Shown here: piece after piece, positions 21,383 through 32,452 of the stretch
How the letters are laid out: every line of letters starts with the position of its first letter
How positions within the stretch are numbered: position 1 is the stretch's first letter
Origin: Mrakia gelida
Lineage: Eukaryota; Basidiomycota; Tremellomycetes; Cystofilobasidiales; Mrakiaceae
Assembly: GCA_024345305.1 (NCBI GenBank)
Contig: BRON01000008.1
Span: 1,612,001 to 1,676,000, forward strand
DNA: 64,000 bases
Direction: 5' to 3'
Notes under the pieces: generated by a model
Told to the model about the DNA's origin: nothing
The model's database searches: none
Seen by the model: the letters and a program-made list of their open reading frames with translations, nothing else
Position numbers and translations under genes: made by a program

Positions 21383-23319
21383 CTAAGCGCTCCCATTCAC
21401 GCTCTTGTAAACTCGAAGCCGGACCCTAAACCGAAACCAAACCCAAAAGCAACATCCAAAAGTCAGCTCACTCAGCGCGTTCTCGCTCTTCCCTCGCCTC
21501 TCCACCACCCCTCCCAATCGAGACTTCAGAGCAAGGCACTCACCGATCCCTCATCACCTCAATCGCACTATCCTTCAGCTCCTCCGCTCCCTCAACCACA
21601 ACGTCCTCCTCATCTTCATCCTCCTCCTCCTCGTCGTCCTCGCCACCCTTCTTCCCTCCAAACCCTTGATGACGAGCAGGAGCCCAGGTAGCGAGATCCC
21701 AGCGGACCCAGCCTGATCCATCTCGGATCTGGGAAGGAACGAGGAGAGGGGAGGAAGAAGGAAGGGGGGTGGTGGGAAGTGAGTTCATATGGGTTTCGAG
21801 GCGTCTCCAGCGACGAGGCGTCGTCGCGTCTCTCTCTCTCTCTCTTTCCACCCCCCCCCCCTTCCCACCACCAACAAAAGCAGTTCAACTAAACTCACCA
21901 CAGGTTTCTTCCCCGTCCCCAACACGACCAACCACTCACTCCTCCCACTCAACTCCCAAAGCAATCCAAAAAGCTCACTGTCCATCTTCTTCTTCTCCTC
22001 TACCTTCACAGCTCCATAACTCCTCACCCCATCGTTCCTCAGCTCGAACGCCCCAACGAGATGGAGGCCGAAGGAACAGACGACGAAATCGAATTTGGGG
22101 AAAGGGTTGGAGGGTTCGGAGGGGGTGTAGGATTTGGGGAAGGGGAGTTTCCCGAGGGAGACTTGGAGGAAGGAGAGGGGGAGGGGAGAGGGGGTGTGGG
22201 TGGGGAGACGGTGAGTGAAGAGGGGGAGGGTGGACTGGTTGGGAAGAGAAAGAAAGAGGGGAAAGGGGGGGGGAGGTTGAGTTCGAGCGGAAGGAAGGAA
22301 ACGAGAGGAGAGGGAACGAGACGAGGAAGAGAAGAGCGACGCACCTCGTCCGTCAGGATAGGCAAGATCTCGAGCTTCTTGAACGCCTCAGGCAAGTTAG
22401 GAGGAGTGACCAAGCTGGAGTACTGTCCACCAACGAGCTGAACCGTCGTAGCAGTCACGTCTGGCTCGACAACAGAGGTCGACGCGACGGGAGCAGGAGC
22501 AGGAGCGGCGACGGGAGCTCGTCGTCGATTGGGAGGGATGAACGCTGGTCGATGAGCTGGGAGGGCGTTCTGTTTCATGTTGGTTTGGAGGATGGGGTGG
22601 AGGGGGGTAGCGGTTTGGGGAGGGGGAGGGGGAGGAGCAGGGAGGGCAGCGTCGAGGGTTGCGAGGGAGGAGAGTGGGGAGGAGGTGGAAGCAGCGGCGG
22701 CGGATTTGAATTGGTAGCGACCGAGGTGGTGCCATTGGAGGAGGGATTCGGTGATTTCACCGCTTGGAAAAGGGAAGGAGGGAGGGGAAGGGTCAGCGAA
22801 CGAGAGGGCGGAAAGGAGGGAGGGGCGAGAGAGGAGAGAGCGAGCTCACGTTCCACAGCCCAGATCGATAACGGCCAAAGAAGTTGACTTTTCCTTATCC
22901 TGCTCCTCGGATCCCTCGTATCGAAGCTTTCCCTCAGCCTCGTACCATCTGTTGAGCCAGACCCAGAAGCTGAAAGAGAGAGAGAGAGCGAAGGCGAACC
23001 AAGCAAAGGCGAGTTCAAGTTCAGCATGAGCTCGTTCGTTGGAGGTAATGCATGAATGAGAACGAGACTCACGCCTTCTTAACACCAGGGTAGTGGGGGT
23101 TCTTTGTCGACGAGATTTGATCTCCTACGGGCTGAAGGGAGGGAAGGAAAGCAGGAAAGAAGGAGGGAGGGAAGGAGAGGTTCAGGTTGAGCTCGACAAT
23201 TCCGCGAAGACGAGAGAGAGAGAGCGTCGACTCACTCTAGGTCCTACAGAGTAGTTCCACTCCTTATGTTTCGGAATCGGAGCAGATCCAACAGCGGGTG
23301 TGCTTCCTGCGATGGCCAT
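21383..23319 (-). CDS. Class I SAM-dependent methyltransferase
   Basis: Start ATG 23319 (MAIAGSTPAVGSAPIPK); about seven exons join in phase to TAG 21383-21385. SAM-binding motif I is AVIDLGCGTGEI. Motif IV-like is KFDFVVCSFGLHLV, followed by ELFGLLWELSGRSEWLVVLGTGKK, which fits strands and helices 5-6 of the Rossmann-like fold, and GWVRWDLATWAP. Before motif I is a conserved-looking block NPHYPGVKKAFWVWLNRWYE. A Pro/Ala-rich linker of about 80 residues separates the two halves, and an acidic insert (EDDEEEEDEDEED) lies before the C-terminal strand VRLRVYKSVNGSA. The substrate is unknown; cysteines for a metal site are not evident. The gene is head to head with NSA2, about 158 bp between starts. 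Confidence 0.7.
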
Positions 23320-23477
23320 GTTCGCTCGAGTCGTAGTTTGAGGGTAAGAGCAAGAAAGGGAAAGAAGCGGGCCCTCCCTCCCACTGCGCTGAATACTTGA
23401 AACTCTTCTTCGACCTCGACCTCGCACACCTCCCAACAGCCAACCACCCTCCCCTCCCTCCCTTCCAGAAATCTAAT

Positions 23478-25473
23478 ATGGTTAGTACCATCGTAACGAG
23501 CGGATGCAGAAGCAGATACTGACGTCGTTATTCTGGTTGATTTCTTGCTCTCTACAGCCTCAGGTGAGTTTAGATAGTCGCAGGTCGAAGGGAAGGAGAG
23601 GTTGAAGCTGAACTCGCTTTCGTTCGTTTTGCTGCTACCATCAGAACGAGTACATCGAGGAGTCCATCAAGCGGTGAGCACATTCTCATCCCTACTTCTA
23701 TCCTATCTACCCGAGCTGATTTCTCTCATCTTTCCTTGTTACTCTCAGACATGGTCGTCAAATGGATGTGAGTTGACCTTCGAGCTCATTTCTCCCCTCC
23801 GAGTTCTCAGAGCTCACCTCCCTTCCTCCTTTCCCCTTTCAACCTTCTTTAGCACGAGGAGCGAACGTGAGCATACATCCCTTCTCCTTCCCCCTTGCAA
23901 ACGGGAGCTCAGCGATCCTCGGACGAAGAGCGAGAGCTGCCCCCCTCCACCTCTCCTGGACTCGCCTTCCTCGCCCTCCCATCCTCAACTCACCACCCCT
24001 TTCCCTTTCCTTTCTTCGCTCTTCCTCAGTCGTAAACGAGCTGCTCGTGAGGTCCACAAGTCTTCTGCTCGAACTCAACAGCTCTTCGGTCTGAAAGCCA
24101 AGCTTCACCACGCTAAGCGACACTCGGAGAAGGTTCAGCTCAAGAAGACCCTCAAGGCTCACGACGAGAGGAACGTAAAGCAGAAGGACGACGGAGCGGT
24201 GCCAGAGGGAGCTTTGCCTACGTACTTGCTCGATAGGGAGGGTCAGAAGGTGAGTCGTCGCGTTCAAACGAAGCTGGAGGAGGTGCGAGGGGAGGCGTGG
24301 GCTCGGTTGGGCTGAAGAGGGACGGCGCGAACGTTGGTAGCTCGAGTTGAGCTGCTAGGAGGACGGGAGCTCGATTTCAGGACGCTGGGATAGAGCTAGT
24401 CTCTACCGAAACCAGGCTCTCACGATTCCCACCCCACCGAGACCCGTCCCTCCTCCCCCTCGAAGCTCAACCGCTGACTCCCTCCCCTCCCTTCCCTCTC
24501 CCCTCCTCCTCCAGGACGCCAAATCGCTCTCCTCAGCCGTCAAGGAGCGACGAAAGGATCGAGCTGCCAAGTACTCTGTTCCTCTGCCCAAGGTTCGAGG
24601 AATCGCCGAGGACGAGATGTTCAAGGTCCTCAAGTCCGGAAAGTCCAAGTCCAAGTCGTGGAAGCGAATGGTGTCGAAGGCGACGTTCGTTGGAGAGGGG
24701 TTCACGAGGAAGCCCGTGAAGATGGAGAGGTTCGTTAGACCTATGGCGCTCAGGTACAAGAAGGCCAATGTTACCCATCGTGAGTTCGAGTTTCGATCTG
24801 TTTGTTCTGAGGCGGGGGGGGGGAGGGAAGGGGAAGAGGGAGGGAAGCGCGAACGAGAAGTTCGAGAGCTCACCATTCTCGTTTCGTTTCGTTCGCTTCG
24901 TTCATTCGTTCTCGCCTACCAACAGCCGATCTCAAAGCCACCTTCCAACTCCCCATCCTCTCCGTCAAGAAGAACCCTCAGTCGCCGATGTACACTGTGA
25001 GTCTCCCTCGACCTTTCTTCGCAAGACTCGGTCGCACGCGCGTCGGCTCGTCCTTTCCTCCCGCTCACCTCCTTCCCTCCCTCTCCTCCCTCTTCACAGC
25101 AACTCGGTGTCATGACCAAGGGAACCATCATCGAAGTCAACGTCTCGGAACTCGGTCTCGTCACAGCAGGAGGCAAAGTCGTTTGTGAGTCCCCCCGCGC
25201 TCTCTCTCTCTCTGCCCTTCCCTTCCTCCCTCCCTCCCCCCTCCCTCCCAACCTTCCTCCCACACCTCTATACATCCACTGACTGCTTCTGATCGTCGTT
25301 TTTGCGCCTTAACCGTAAAAAGGGGGAAAATACGCCCAAATTACAAACAACCCTGAGCTTGACGGTTGCATCAACTCGGTTTTGCGTACGTTTTTGACCC
25401 TCCCCTTGCGCGAACCCCTTTTTCGACACTCTACTGACTATGCCTTTTCGTTCTTGGCTTTACAGTGGTGTAG
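23478..25473 (+). CDS. NSA2: Nsa2-like 60S ribosome biogenesis factor
   Basis: Nsa2 is a nucleolar/nuclear pre-60S assembly factor needed for 27S rRNA processing. Exons by phase: 23478-23480 (ATG only), 23558-23563 (CCT CAG), 23645-23673, 23749-23767, 23853-23866, 24030-24249, 24515-24779, 24926-24996, 25100-25184, 25323-25385 and 25466-25473. The product reads [34 protein letters not shown] at its start and ends [20 protein letters not shown] then SVLLV, matching the family end to end at about 260 residues. Conserved blocks include [28 protein letters not shown] and [20 protein letters not shown]. The first codon is alone in its exon and the second exon is only six bases. The acceptor before WGKYAQ is CGTAAAAAG, with a poor pyrimidine tract. 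Confidence 0.93.
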
Positions 25474-26510
25474 AAGGGTGGTCGGGGGTCTTTGGTCGGT
25501 TGTGTCTTTCACGTTTCTCGTTCGTTTCGTTCGCTCTCTCGCTCTTCTTGCTTTCTCTTTACGTTTGATTCGGTTCTCGTTCTATGGTTGTCTGGTCGAT
25601 CCTTGAGAGGATTGGCTTATTATATGGTCTTCTCGTCTATCTTTGGTCGACGAGGGAGGGGAGGGGAGGGAAGGAAGGAGACGCGACGCGACGAGACGAG
25701 ACGAGAGACGGCCCAAGGTCTGAGCGGTCGTGTTCCCTCGGAGGACTCAGAAAGAGGGGCAAATATTTACGCATAAGCAGGGAAGGTGCGCGGAAGCTCT
25801 TGCGATCTCAGGTTTCGAAAGGGCCGAGGGGAAGGAAAGGGAGGAGCAGCGATGAGCCGCGACGCGTGCGTCGACGAGTGTTGTTTCTTTCCCTGTCAAC
25901 CTCTTGCCAACCGAGCGAGCCGCTGTGGGCTGTTCCGTGTCAAAGAAAAGTCGAACAAACATATTCTGGATCGAAACCCCTATCAAACCCGATTCAAACG
26001 ACTGATCTCCCTCCACTCTCCCTCGCTCCCTCCCTCAGCGCGCTCCTGGCTCGTCCAACTCATTCGCCCCCACCACTCATTCCCCCCTTACGCCTTCCCT
26101 CCCTCTCTTCCCACCTTCCTCTTCCCCTTCCCCTTCCCCTCCTTCCCAACCCATCCCCCGAACTTATTCCACCCTCCCCTAGGCCTCCTCTTCAACTTCC
26201 CATCGATCCCAACCCTCTTCTTCGGTCGAGCGAAACCCTTCCCCTTCACAACCTCGACCTTCGAGGTAGAAGAAGGAGGAGGACCCCCTCCTTCGAATAT
26301 CATTTGACCGTGATTGATGATGGCGTGAGGGGTGTTGATGAAGAAGGTGTTCAAGACGCAAAAAAGCGAAAACTCTCTCTTCTAGAAAGTTTTACGAGGT
26401 CTTAGGAACTTCCTCATATTCTATGGGCATGAGTGATAACGAACCGAAGAAACTCTACAGCCAGAGGCTCGTCGTCAACGCGTCGAATCGCACCCGAAGA
26501 CCAACCACTC
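25474..26510. other. Convergent intergenic region (NSA2 / SnoaL-like)
   Basis: About 1 kb between the NSA2 stop and the stop of the minus-strand SnoaL-like gene. It holds a C/T-rich low-complexity stretch at 26000-26240 open in several frames on both strands, but without ATG-initiated or splice-supported coding sequence. Probably 3' UTRs and spacer. Confidence 0.4.
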
Positions 26511-27181
26511 CTACTGGGAAGCTGCCCTCTCTGCAGCGAGCTTGCGCTCGTTTCCGAAAGTCTCCCTGACAAAGGCACCACAGAAGATGTAAGAGACGGA
26601 CGGTCAGCGCTGTCTCAAGCTTTTCTGCACGCCTCGACGCGTCGTCCAAAACGAGTGCTCAAGACTCACCACCCACTCGTCCACCCTGACGATCTTGTCC
26701 TCCTTGTCAAACTTTACAGTGACATTGTACTCGTTCTTGTAGTCCGCTCCCGAGGCGGTCTTTCCGTTGCTCTTCAACTAAAGTTGAAACGGAATGAGCG
26801 AGATCGAGATCGACGACGCGTCAGTTCTTTTGTTTCCTCTTCCCTTCCACTCTCCTATCGCTAAGGCCTTCCCATCTCCGCTCGGAGTTCAGAGAAGACG
26901 AAACCACTCACGTGCAAGATCACCACCTTCTCCTTCTCAGCGACGAGCACGCTGATGGGATTCTCGACGTCGAGCCCGATGGTTGTGATCAAAGACCGAA
27001 AGTGCGTCAGGGACTGGATCCACTCCTCGAGAGTAACTCCTTCAGCTGGAGTGCCGAGAGAGGAGGGGTAGACGTGATGTCTGAAGGCGGTCGAGGCGAG
27101 AGGAGCGAGAGCAGCGAACTCGTAGATGGACACTTTCGTGACGAAGTTGAGGGCGAGGGGGAGGAGAGTAGAGGAGGACAT
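26511..27181 (-). CDS. SnoaL/NTF2-fold small protein
   Basis: Start ATG 27181 (MSSSTLLPLALNFVTKVSI). Exon 1 runs to 26912, exon 2 (LKSNGKTASGADYKNEYNVT ... KEDKIVRVDEWV) follows an acceptor near 26780, and a short third exon gives TFGNERKLAAERAASQ before TAG 26511-26513 if the acceptor CAGGGAG is used. The pattern helix bundle, VAEKEKVVILH, then YNVTVKFDKEDKIVRVDEWV is that of SnoaL-like or NTF2-like cone-shaped alpha/beta folds, about 145 residues. These proteins can be small hydrolases, isomerases or ligand binders; no catalytic residues can be assigned. An alternative acceptor four bases upstream gives a longer, different C-terminus ending near 26455. Confidence 0.6.
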
Positions 27182-27363
27182 GGCGTGAGTATTGTGGGTG
27201 AGTGAATGGGTAGGGCGATGTCGAGGTGCTGACGGTATAGGTTGTGATCGTTGGAGGGGAGAGAAATGGGAGAGAGAGAGTCGACGACGAGACAACGAGG
27301 TTCCGCTTGTCGGCTTTCTGTGTCGGCTAAGGGCTCAAAAGATGCTCGACATCACCTGATACG

Positions 27364-27921
27364 TCAATAAACTACGAGAGAATGCCGTGACCTCGCAGAA
27401 GAAACAGGAGATGGGGTCGCTGGAGGGGATGAGAACGGAGGGACGAGCGTCTCGCTTTCAGTCGAGGAGACAGACGAGGTCCGAGCCAGAGGAAGAAGTA
27501 AGTTTTCTTCTCCAGCGAAAGTGAGATGCTGATAGAGAACGTATGGTTTTTTGAGTAGCCCTCTCGATCGAAATCGAACAGGAGGAGTAGGAGCTTGCCT
27601 GGAGACCTTTGATCCTGAGGGAAGGAAAGACGGAGGAGACCGGTGGTGAGCTCGACGTGGAGAGGTGAGGCAGGGAAAGAGAGAGAGATGGAGAACGAAC
27701 AAGGGGACTGGCTCCCTCTCTCGCATGTGTGTAAGGAAGAGGTTATTTCCAACGTCCTCGTGGGTTCTCTCCGTCTGTGGGGGCGGGGGCGAAGGTGGGA
27801 TCTGCAAGGTGAAGAGAAGGAGGAGGGTTCGTTTGATGGAGAGGTGAACCACCTTTTGTAGGTCCTCCTGCTCCTGCTCCAGCGCATGCACTCGGTTTGC
27901 GAGCTCGTAATACGAGGGCAT
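27364..27921 (-). CDS. Putative small protein, uncertain exon structure
   Basis: ATG 27921 begins MPSYYELANRVHALEQEQEDL, which looks like a short coiled coil. The frame is open without splicing to 27364, but it contains what look like introns, for example TTCGTTCTCC...CCCTCAG near 27690-27610. The 3' part has two competing frames: one Ser/Pro-rich (RTSSVSSTESETLVPP), the other not protein-like. Just upstream on the minus strand a GTGAGT...TTACAG intron containing a C28 tract may interrupt the 5' UTR. I do not recognise the product and the model is weak. Confidence 0.28.
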   Translation of the reverse strand: MPSYYELANRVHALEQEQEDLQKVVHLSIKRTLLLLFTLQIPPSPPPPQTERTHEDVGNNLFLTHMREREPVPLFVLHLSLFPCLTSPRRAHHRSPPSFLPSGSKVSRQAPTPPVRFRSRGLLKKPYVLYQHLTFAGEENLLLPLARTSSVSSTESETLVPPFSSPPATPSPVSSARSRHSLVVY

Positions 27922-27970
27922 GCTTGATCAGCTGTAAGAGGGCGAGGTTTTGATAGGTTCAGGGAGGCAG

Positions 27971-27971
<1 letters not shown>

Positions 27972-27999
<28 letters not shown>
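27972..27999. repeat. Homopolymer G tract of about 28 bases
   Basis: An uninterrupted run of G on the plus strand (C on the minus strand). It is the longest homopolymer in the window. On the minus strand it sits between a CTGACC branch-like site and a TTACAG acceptor-like site, so it may be part of a 5' UTR intron of the small gene starting at 27921. Confidence 0.85.
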
Positions 28000-28002
<3 letters not shown>

Positions 28003-28271
28003 GAGGGACAAGAAGGAAGAGGGGAGGAGGAGGTCAGCTTCGATTTCGTGAGCTTGAAAGGGAGGGAAGGCTACGACGTCTCGCTGCCAAACTCACACAA
28101 CGATTCAGATATCCAAGAGAGACTCGGAAAGGGGAGAAGGGACGCCTAGAGACGAGCTTCGAGGATGAGAGGAGGAGGCGATGACCGCCGAGAAAGAAGA
28201 GAACGAGGGAAGGAGGAGACTGACCCTTTCGACCTTTTCACGTTCCTTTCGAAGAGGACGCTCCTTCCCTC

Positions 28272-29213
28272 CCAACCATCACAGTCTCTCTAGAAGAGCA
28301 TGGTCTGTGATCGTTCCTCTGTATGCTTCCAGTATACAGTCCTCTCTGACAACACGGAGACTCAGTCTTCGAGGTGTCCCTCGAGAACCACGGCCTTCGG
28401 GTGTCGAGGTACATCGAGGAGAGGGAAGAGCGACTTCTCGCTGTTGCTCGAGCTACAGAGTGCCTCCCAGCGAGCCTCTTCTCCTGCTACAGTAGGAGTT
28501 GCTACTCCTGGCAACACGGAGACTTCTGTCTTCGAGGTGCCTCTTCAAACCATGGCCTTCGGGTGTCAAGGTTCGAAGGAGGAGGAGCAGCTTGCCTCGA
28601 TGGAGCTTCTGCTTCGTCGAGAGCCTCAGACTATGGGAATACCAAGGTCTGAGGTCGCAAGCTATAGTTTAGATGTACATAGACGTCTCGGAAGTGAGGG
28701 TCTCCTCGTTGTGTCGTTCTTTGGTCCCCAAAAGCTCTCTCGACGCTGGATGGACGCCCGTTCGTGTCCTCGTCTCTTCGTCGCTTCCGTCGCTGGACCT
28801 CCTTCCTTCGTTGTTTGGTTTAGAAACGGGTATGTTCCTCGTTCCTTTCTCTCTGTTTCGACACTTCTTACTCATCTACGAGTAGTTCGATCAAGATATA
28901 TCGACTGACTCTTCGTGTCTTTGCCGTTTCTCCCCCAGAAATCGTCGCTCTTGAGCTGGTCGAGCTCGACACGTCGCCGTCCTCCCGTTAACGGTTGGTT
29001 CCCCGTCTCTCCCGTCGTAGGATTTGGTTCACGAGAGACAAAATCTTCTCCTTCATCTTCTGATTCACCTCGAGGACTCGTTGATCGCTCTGTGGGCTCT
29101 TTGGGTGAGCTTCTCTCCCGCCGTCGCGTCTCGTTCCCTCGACCCGTCAGGCTGATTCGTCGCCCTCCTTCTCCTCTCTTTTCGTCTCGAATGTCGCCCA
29201 CCAAGATCGTCTG
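28272..29213 (+). other. Possible spliced plus-strand gene, degenerate or unrecognised
   Basis: Plus-strand splice signals suggest transcription: CTGACC followed by CATCACAG at about 28271, a donor GGGTATGT near 28829 with branch GACTGACTC and acceptor CCCCCAG near 28938, and a donor GTGAGC near 29104. The exon at about 28330-28650 has a frame with a duplicated motif (NTETQSSRCP...AFGCRG and NTETSVFEVP...AFGCQG). No start codon or family can be assigned. It may be a lineage-specific gene or a decaying one. Confidence 0.25.
28351..28572 (+). repeat. Imperfect 60-nt direct repeat
   Basis: Copy 1 at 28351-28410 and copy 2 at 28513-28572 share AACACGGAGACT, GTCTTCGAGGTG and GGCCTTCGGGTGTC. The offset is 162 bases, a multiple of three, and small indels inside the copies cancel out, so both copies read in the same frame. 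Confidence 0.7.
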
Positions 29214-29245
29214 ACCTCATCTGGACCTCTGCTGGGACGGATAGT

Positions 29246-30040
29246 GGAGAACGAGGTCGAGCGGAGAGCAGCTGAGACGGTCGAGGAGGGATGTGAGTAC
29301 GAGGTGCGCGAGGGAGGGAGCTGTGAGAACGACTAGGGTTTGTGGCAGGGAATGGGAGAACGAGGCTACGCGGAGAGATTGAGAGAACGAGGCTTTGTGG
29401 GAGAGGGAAGGGAGGGAGGGAGAACGAGGCTGCTTAGAAGAGGGAGAGGTAGGAACGAGGTTATTCAGAGGGAGAACGAGGTTCTTGCACGATGGTCGTT
29501 TAGAGGGAGGGAGAACGAGGTCGTGAAGTAGAGGGAGAGGGATGGGAGAACGAGGCTGCGGGAAGGGTGAGAGGGAGAATGAGGTTGTGTAGGAACGGGA
29601 AGGGATAGGAGAACGAGGTGATGTGGGAGGGTAGGGCGATAGGGAGAACCAGGTACGTGAGAGAGAACGGGAGAACGAGGATGTGTAGGGAGAGTCGAGA
29701 GGGAGAACGAGGCTGTGCGGAGGAGGGTGTAGAGTGAGGTGAGATGCGGCTGAACGAGGGAGCCGGGGTGAAGGGAGAACGAGGCGCGTGGGAGGGATTG
29801 GGAGAACGAGGGAATTGGTCGAACGCGTGAGTTCAGGAGGACGAGAGGGTGGGAGGAAGATGGGCTGGACGAGGAGGCCTCGGGAAGGGAGTGGTGCACG
29901 AAGGGGTGGTGAGATGGAGTGCTATGGGTTGGGTGTTGGGAGAACGAGGAGTGACGGAGGGAGGGAGGGAGGACGAGGGCGGACGAGGGTTTTTGGTGAA
30001 GAGGAGTACGACGAGGACGCCTAAGGGAGAACGAGGTGAT
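29246..30040. repeat. Degenerate minisatellite with core GGGAGAACGAGG
   Basis: About sixteen copies of the core GGGAGAACGAGG or close variants occur over roughly 800 bases, for example at 29246, 29354, 29381, 29418, 29470, 29509, 29544, 29611 and 29676, then more sparsely at about 29704, 29774, 29802, 29940 and 30026. Spacers of about 25-60 bases are G-rich and partly alike (AGGCTGTG, GTAGAGGGAG). Coding frames across it are by-products of the repeat. Confidence 0.8.
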
Positions 30041-30584
30041 TGGGTAGGTGGGAAGGTTTCAGATGTTTTCAGCAGATATCAACTCAACTTATCTCAACAA
30101 GGAAGAGAGAGGGAAGGCCAGGAGAAGTCGCGTCCGTCCGACGAAGAGCGTCGAATCGCATCTGAGCTCGGAGATCGCGTCAATGCTGCTTTGTTCAGAA
30201 TGCTCGGACTTCCTTCGTTCTTCACGCTCATCCAAAACTTTCTCCTGCAGATCGAGAGCACCAGCAGAGGCAGCCCTGCGACTCGCGAGAACCAAACTCT
30301 CAGCCGAACGGCTGTCCTTCCTCGCCGATGACCGAGATATCGTTTTTCGTCCTCTCTTTTGCTCGCTTATCTTCCTCCGGGCCCTTCATTTCTGTTGGGG
30401 TAACTCCCTGGTCTCGGGCAGCCAAGGGCCAGAAGAGAAGTTGTTGGGGAGGATCCTGAGAGGTGACGAGTCGTTGTGAACCTCGCAAAAGAGGGAGGAG
30501 GACGTCGGTCAGCTTCGAAAAAACGTGCGGTGGCTTCAGTTGACCTTCAACTGCTTCCTTCGCTCTCCTACCACTTCTACAAAC
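30041..30584. other. Region upstream of the thioesterase gene
   Basis: Lies between the minisatellite and the thioesterase start at 30585. Frames of 60-140 codons exist on both strands (for example 30048-30479 plus) but none shows recognisable protein character. The last 100 bases are the probable promoter and 5' UTR, with CT-rich sequence. Confidence 0.35.
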
Positions 30585-32452
30585 ATGTTGGATTTCCTCT
30601 GGACTACAGGCAGCCTTTTACCCTTCGTCCCCGTGTGGATCAAGGCCGTCGTTCTCTTCGTCTTCGTGTTGAACTGGAGGTGAGCTCTCGCTTCCTTCCT
30701 TTGTCCCTCCGAGCTCCGTCCTTCTTTCTCTGGCCATCATCGTCCTTCTCGTGACGCTGACATCGTTTCCATCTCTGTTTCAGATCTTGGCCTTTCGTCT
30801 GGACTTATGGAGGTGAGTAAAGCGGCTTTCCAAGAGAGCTCTCAGACGTCGTTCTTCGTTCGAAGGAAGGAAGAGCTCAGCTCGGCTGTCTCCTTCGTCC
30901 CCCCTCTCCCTTCCTCCCTTCGTCTCCCCCTGTAATTCACCTTCGATGCACACGCTGACTATGTCTTCTCGTACGCGCTCGATCCAGTCTGGATGGAAGC
31001 TATCCCCGAGGGTCTCAAAGCGAGAATCTACGGCCCACTCGCTCACCTTGGACGCAAAAAGGTCATTGGAGCCAACGTCTACGATCTCACTTCCACCAAG
31101 ACCGCCTACTCTGGATTTGACTCTATCGAGTGAGTGTACAACCGAACATCTGCAGGTACACCAGTGAAGCTAGGACGCCATCGACGTCTTGCCTTCCTCC
31201 CTCCCTTCCGGGCCTCGTTCCACAACCTCGTTCGCTTGCTGACCTTGCTCTTCGCTCCCTTGTTGCTTCGTTTGATCACCAAAGCTATTACGGTCATCTC
31301 TCGAACTCGATGTACGCTAAGGTCTTGGACTCCCTTCGTATGAAGGTCAGTAACTTGAGGCGGAGCGGCTGACAGACGAAACGAGCTGACCTCTCTCTCT
31401 TCGTTCGCTCTCCGCCGGCTTCTTGACAGATCTCGATGGAACTCTTCTCTGCTCACTTTGTGATGGGCGGATGGATTGGTGTCGGTGGTAAACTCAACGA
31501 TCTCCTCTAGATATCGCTCTTGAGCCGGGAAGACGTGCGACGAGAAAGGCGGACGCGTCGGACGACGATAGCTGATCCTCTGCCACTTCTCCTCCTCGTC
31601 TACGCAGAAACTCACTACTTGTTCCTGCACGAGATCAAGCGTGAGTCTTCCTCAACTCAATTAGATCCAGCGTCGTCGAACTGATCGATCGCCCAATCCT
31701 CCTCTGCTTCTTTCGTTCTGACCATCTTCCTTTCCCTCTCTTCTATCTCTCTTCTCCTCGCTCAGCCTTCACCCACTACGAGATCGAGATGAAGGTCTCA
31801 GGCTTCAACGAGAAGGTGAGTTGCCTATCCCCCGATCTGTCTCTCGTGCCAGGTGCGTTCTCGAAGCTGATAACTGACGCGTCGTTTCTCTCGCTCCGAT
31901 TTCGCCTCGTTCCAGTGGATGTTCTTCACCGCCACCTTCCTCACCACCCCCAAGAAGTCGAAGAAGACTCGAGCATCCCCTCCTGGAACCCCTGCCTATC
32001 CCTCTATCTCAGGAGCCAACACGCCCAGCGGAGCGAGGACTCCAACCAACCCTTCAGGCGTTCTTCCTCGAGCGGACGGCAAGACCGTTCACTGCATTTC
32101 TATCACCAGCTACGTGAGTCAAGACGCTCCTCTGTTCTCGCGCGCCAAGGCCTTTAAACCGATGCTGACTCGCCTCTACCCTCTCCCTTCGTCGCTCGTC
32201 GCTCGTTTTCAGGTCTGGAAGGTCGGACGCAGGACGATCCCCCCCTCCGTCGTTCTCTCCTTCAACGGCTACGGGAAAGCTGCCAACTGGGCTCGCTCCC
32301 GGAAGTTGATTGCTGGTGGTCGCAAGACTGCTGGCAAGTGGTTGACGGAGGGGTGGAAGGAGGAGGAGGGAGTTGTCGAGGAGTTCGAAGAGGAGGGGAA
32401 GAGGAGGGCGAAGGAGCTGCATGGGTGGAGAGCTGTTATGGAGACGCTTTGA
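30585..32452 (+). CDS. THEM6-like hotdog-fold thioesterase family protein
   Basis: Nine exons join in phase: 30585-30679, 30784-30812, 30988-31129, 31286-31346, 31430-31487, 31608-31640, 31766-31815, 31916-32113 and 32213-32452. The N-terminus is hydrophobic (VVLFVFVLNW), so membrane association is likely. The conserved block FDSIDYYGHLSNSMYAKVLD carries the Asp typical of 4HBT-like/THEM6 thioesterases. It is followed by HYLFLHEIKPFTHYEIEMKV, FNEKWMFFTATFLT, and VWKVGRRTIPPSVVL, the characteristic C-terminal block. A Pro/Ser/Thr loop (about residues 190-225) is inserted between the last two strands. Length is about 300 residues. The family is assigned to acyl-CoA thioester hydrolysis on fold grounds; the substrate is unknown. 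Confidence 0.77.

Noticed and set aside
26088..26354. Basic 88-residue minus-strand frame (RPKKRVGIDGKLKRRPRGGW)
   Set aside because: It begins with TTG, has no ATG in frame, and overlaps plus-strand low-complexity frames of similar length; probably chance in a C/T-rich stretch.
25584..26405. Plus-strand 273-codon open frame downstream of NSA2
   Set aside because: Pro/Leu low complexity from CT-rich DNA, no conserved block, and it is in the expected convergent spacer.
29340..30024. Open frames across the minisatellite (both strands)
   Set aside because: They follow from the repeat unit lacking stops; spacing is not a multiple of three and no start or splice context is present.
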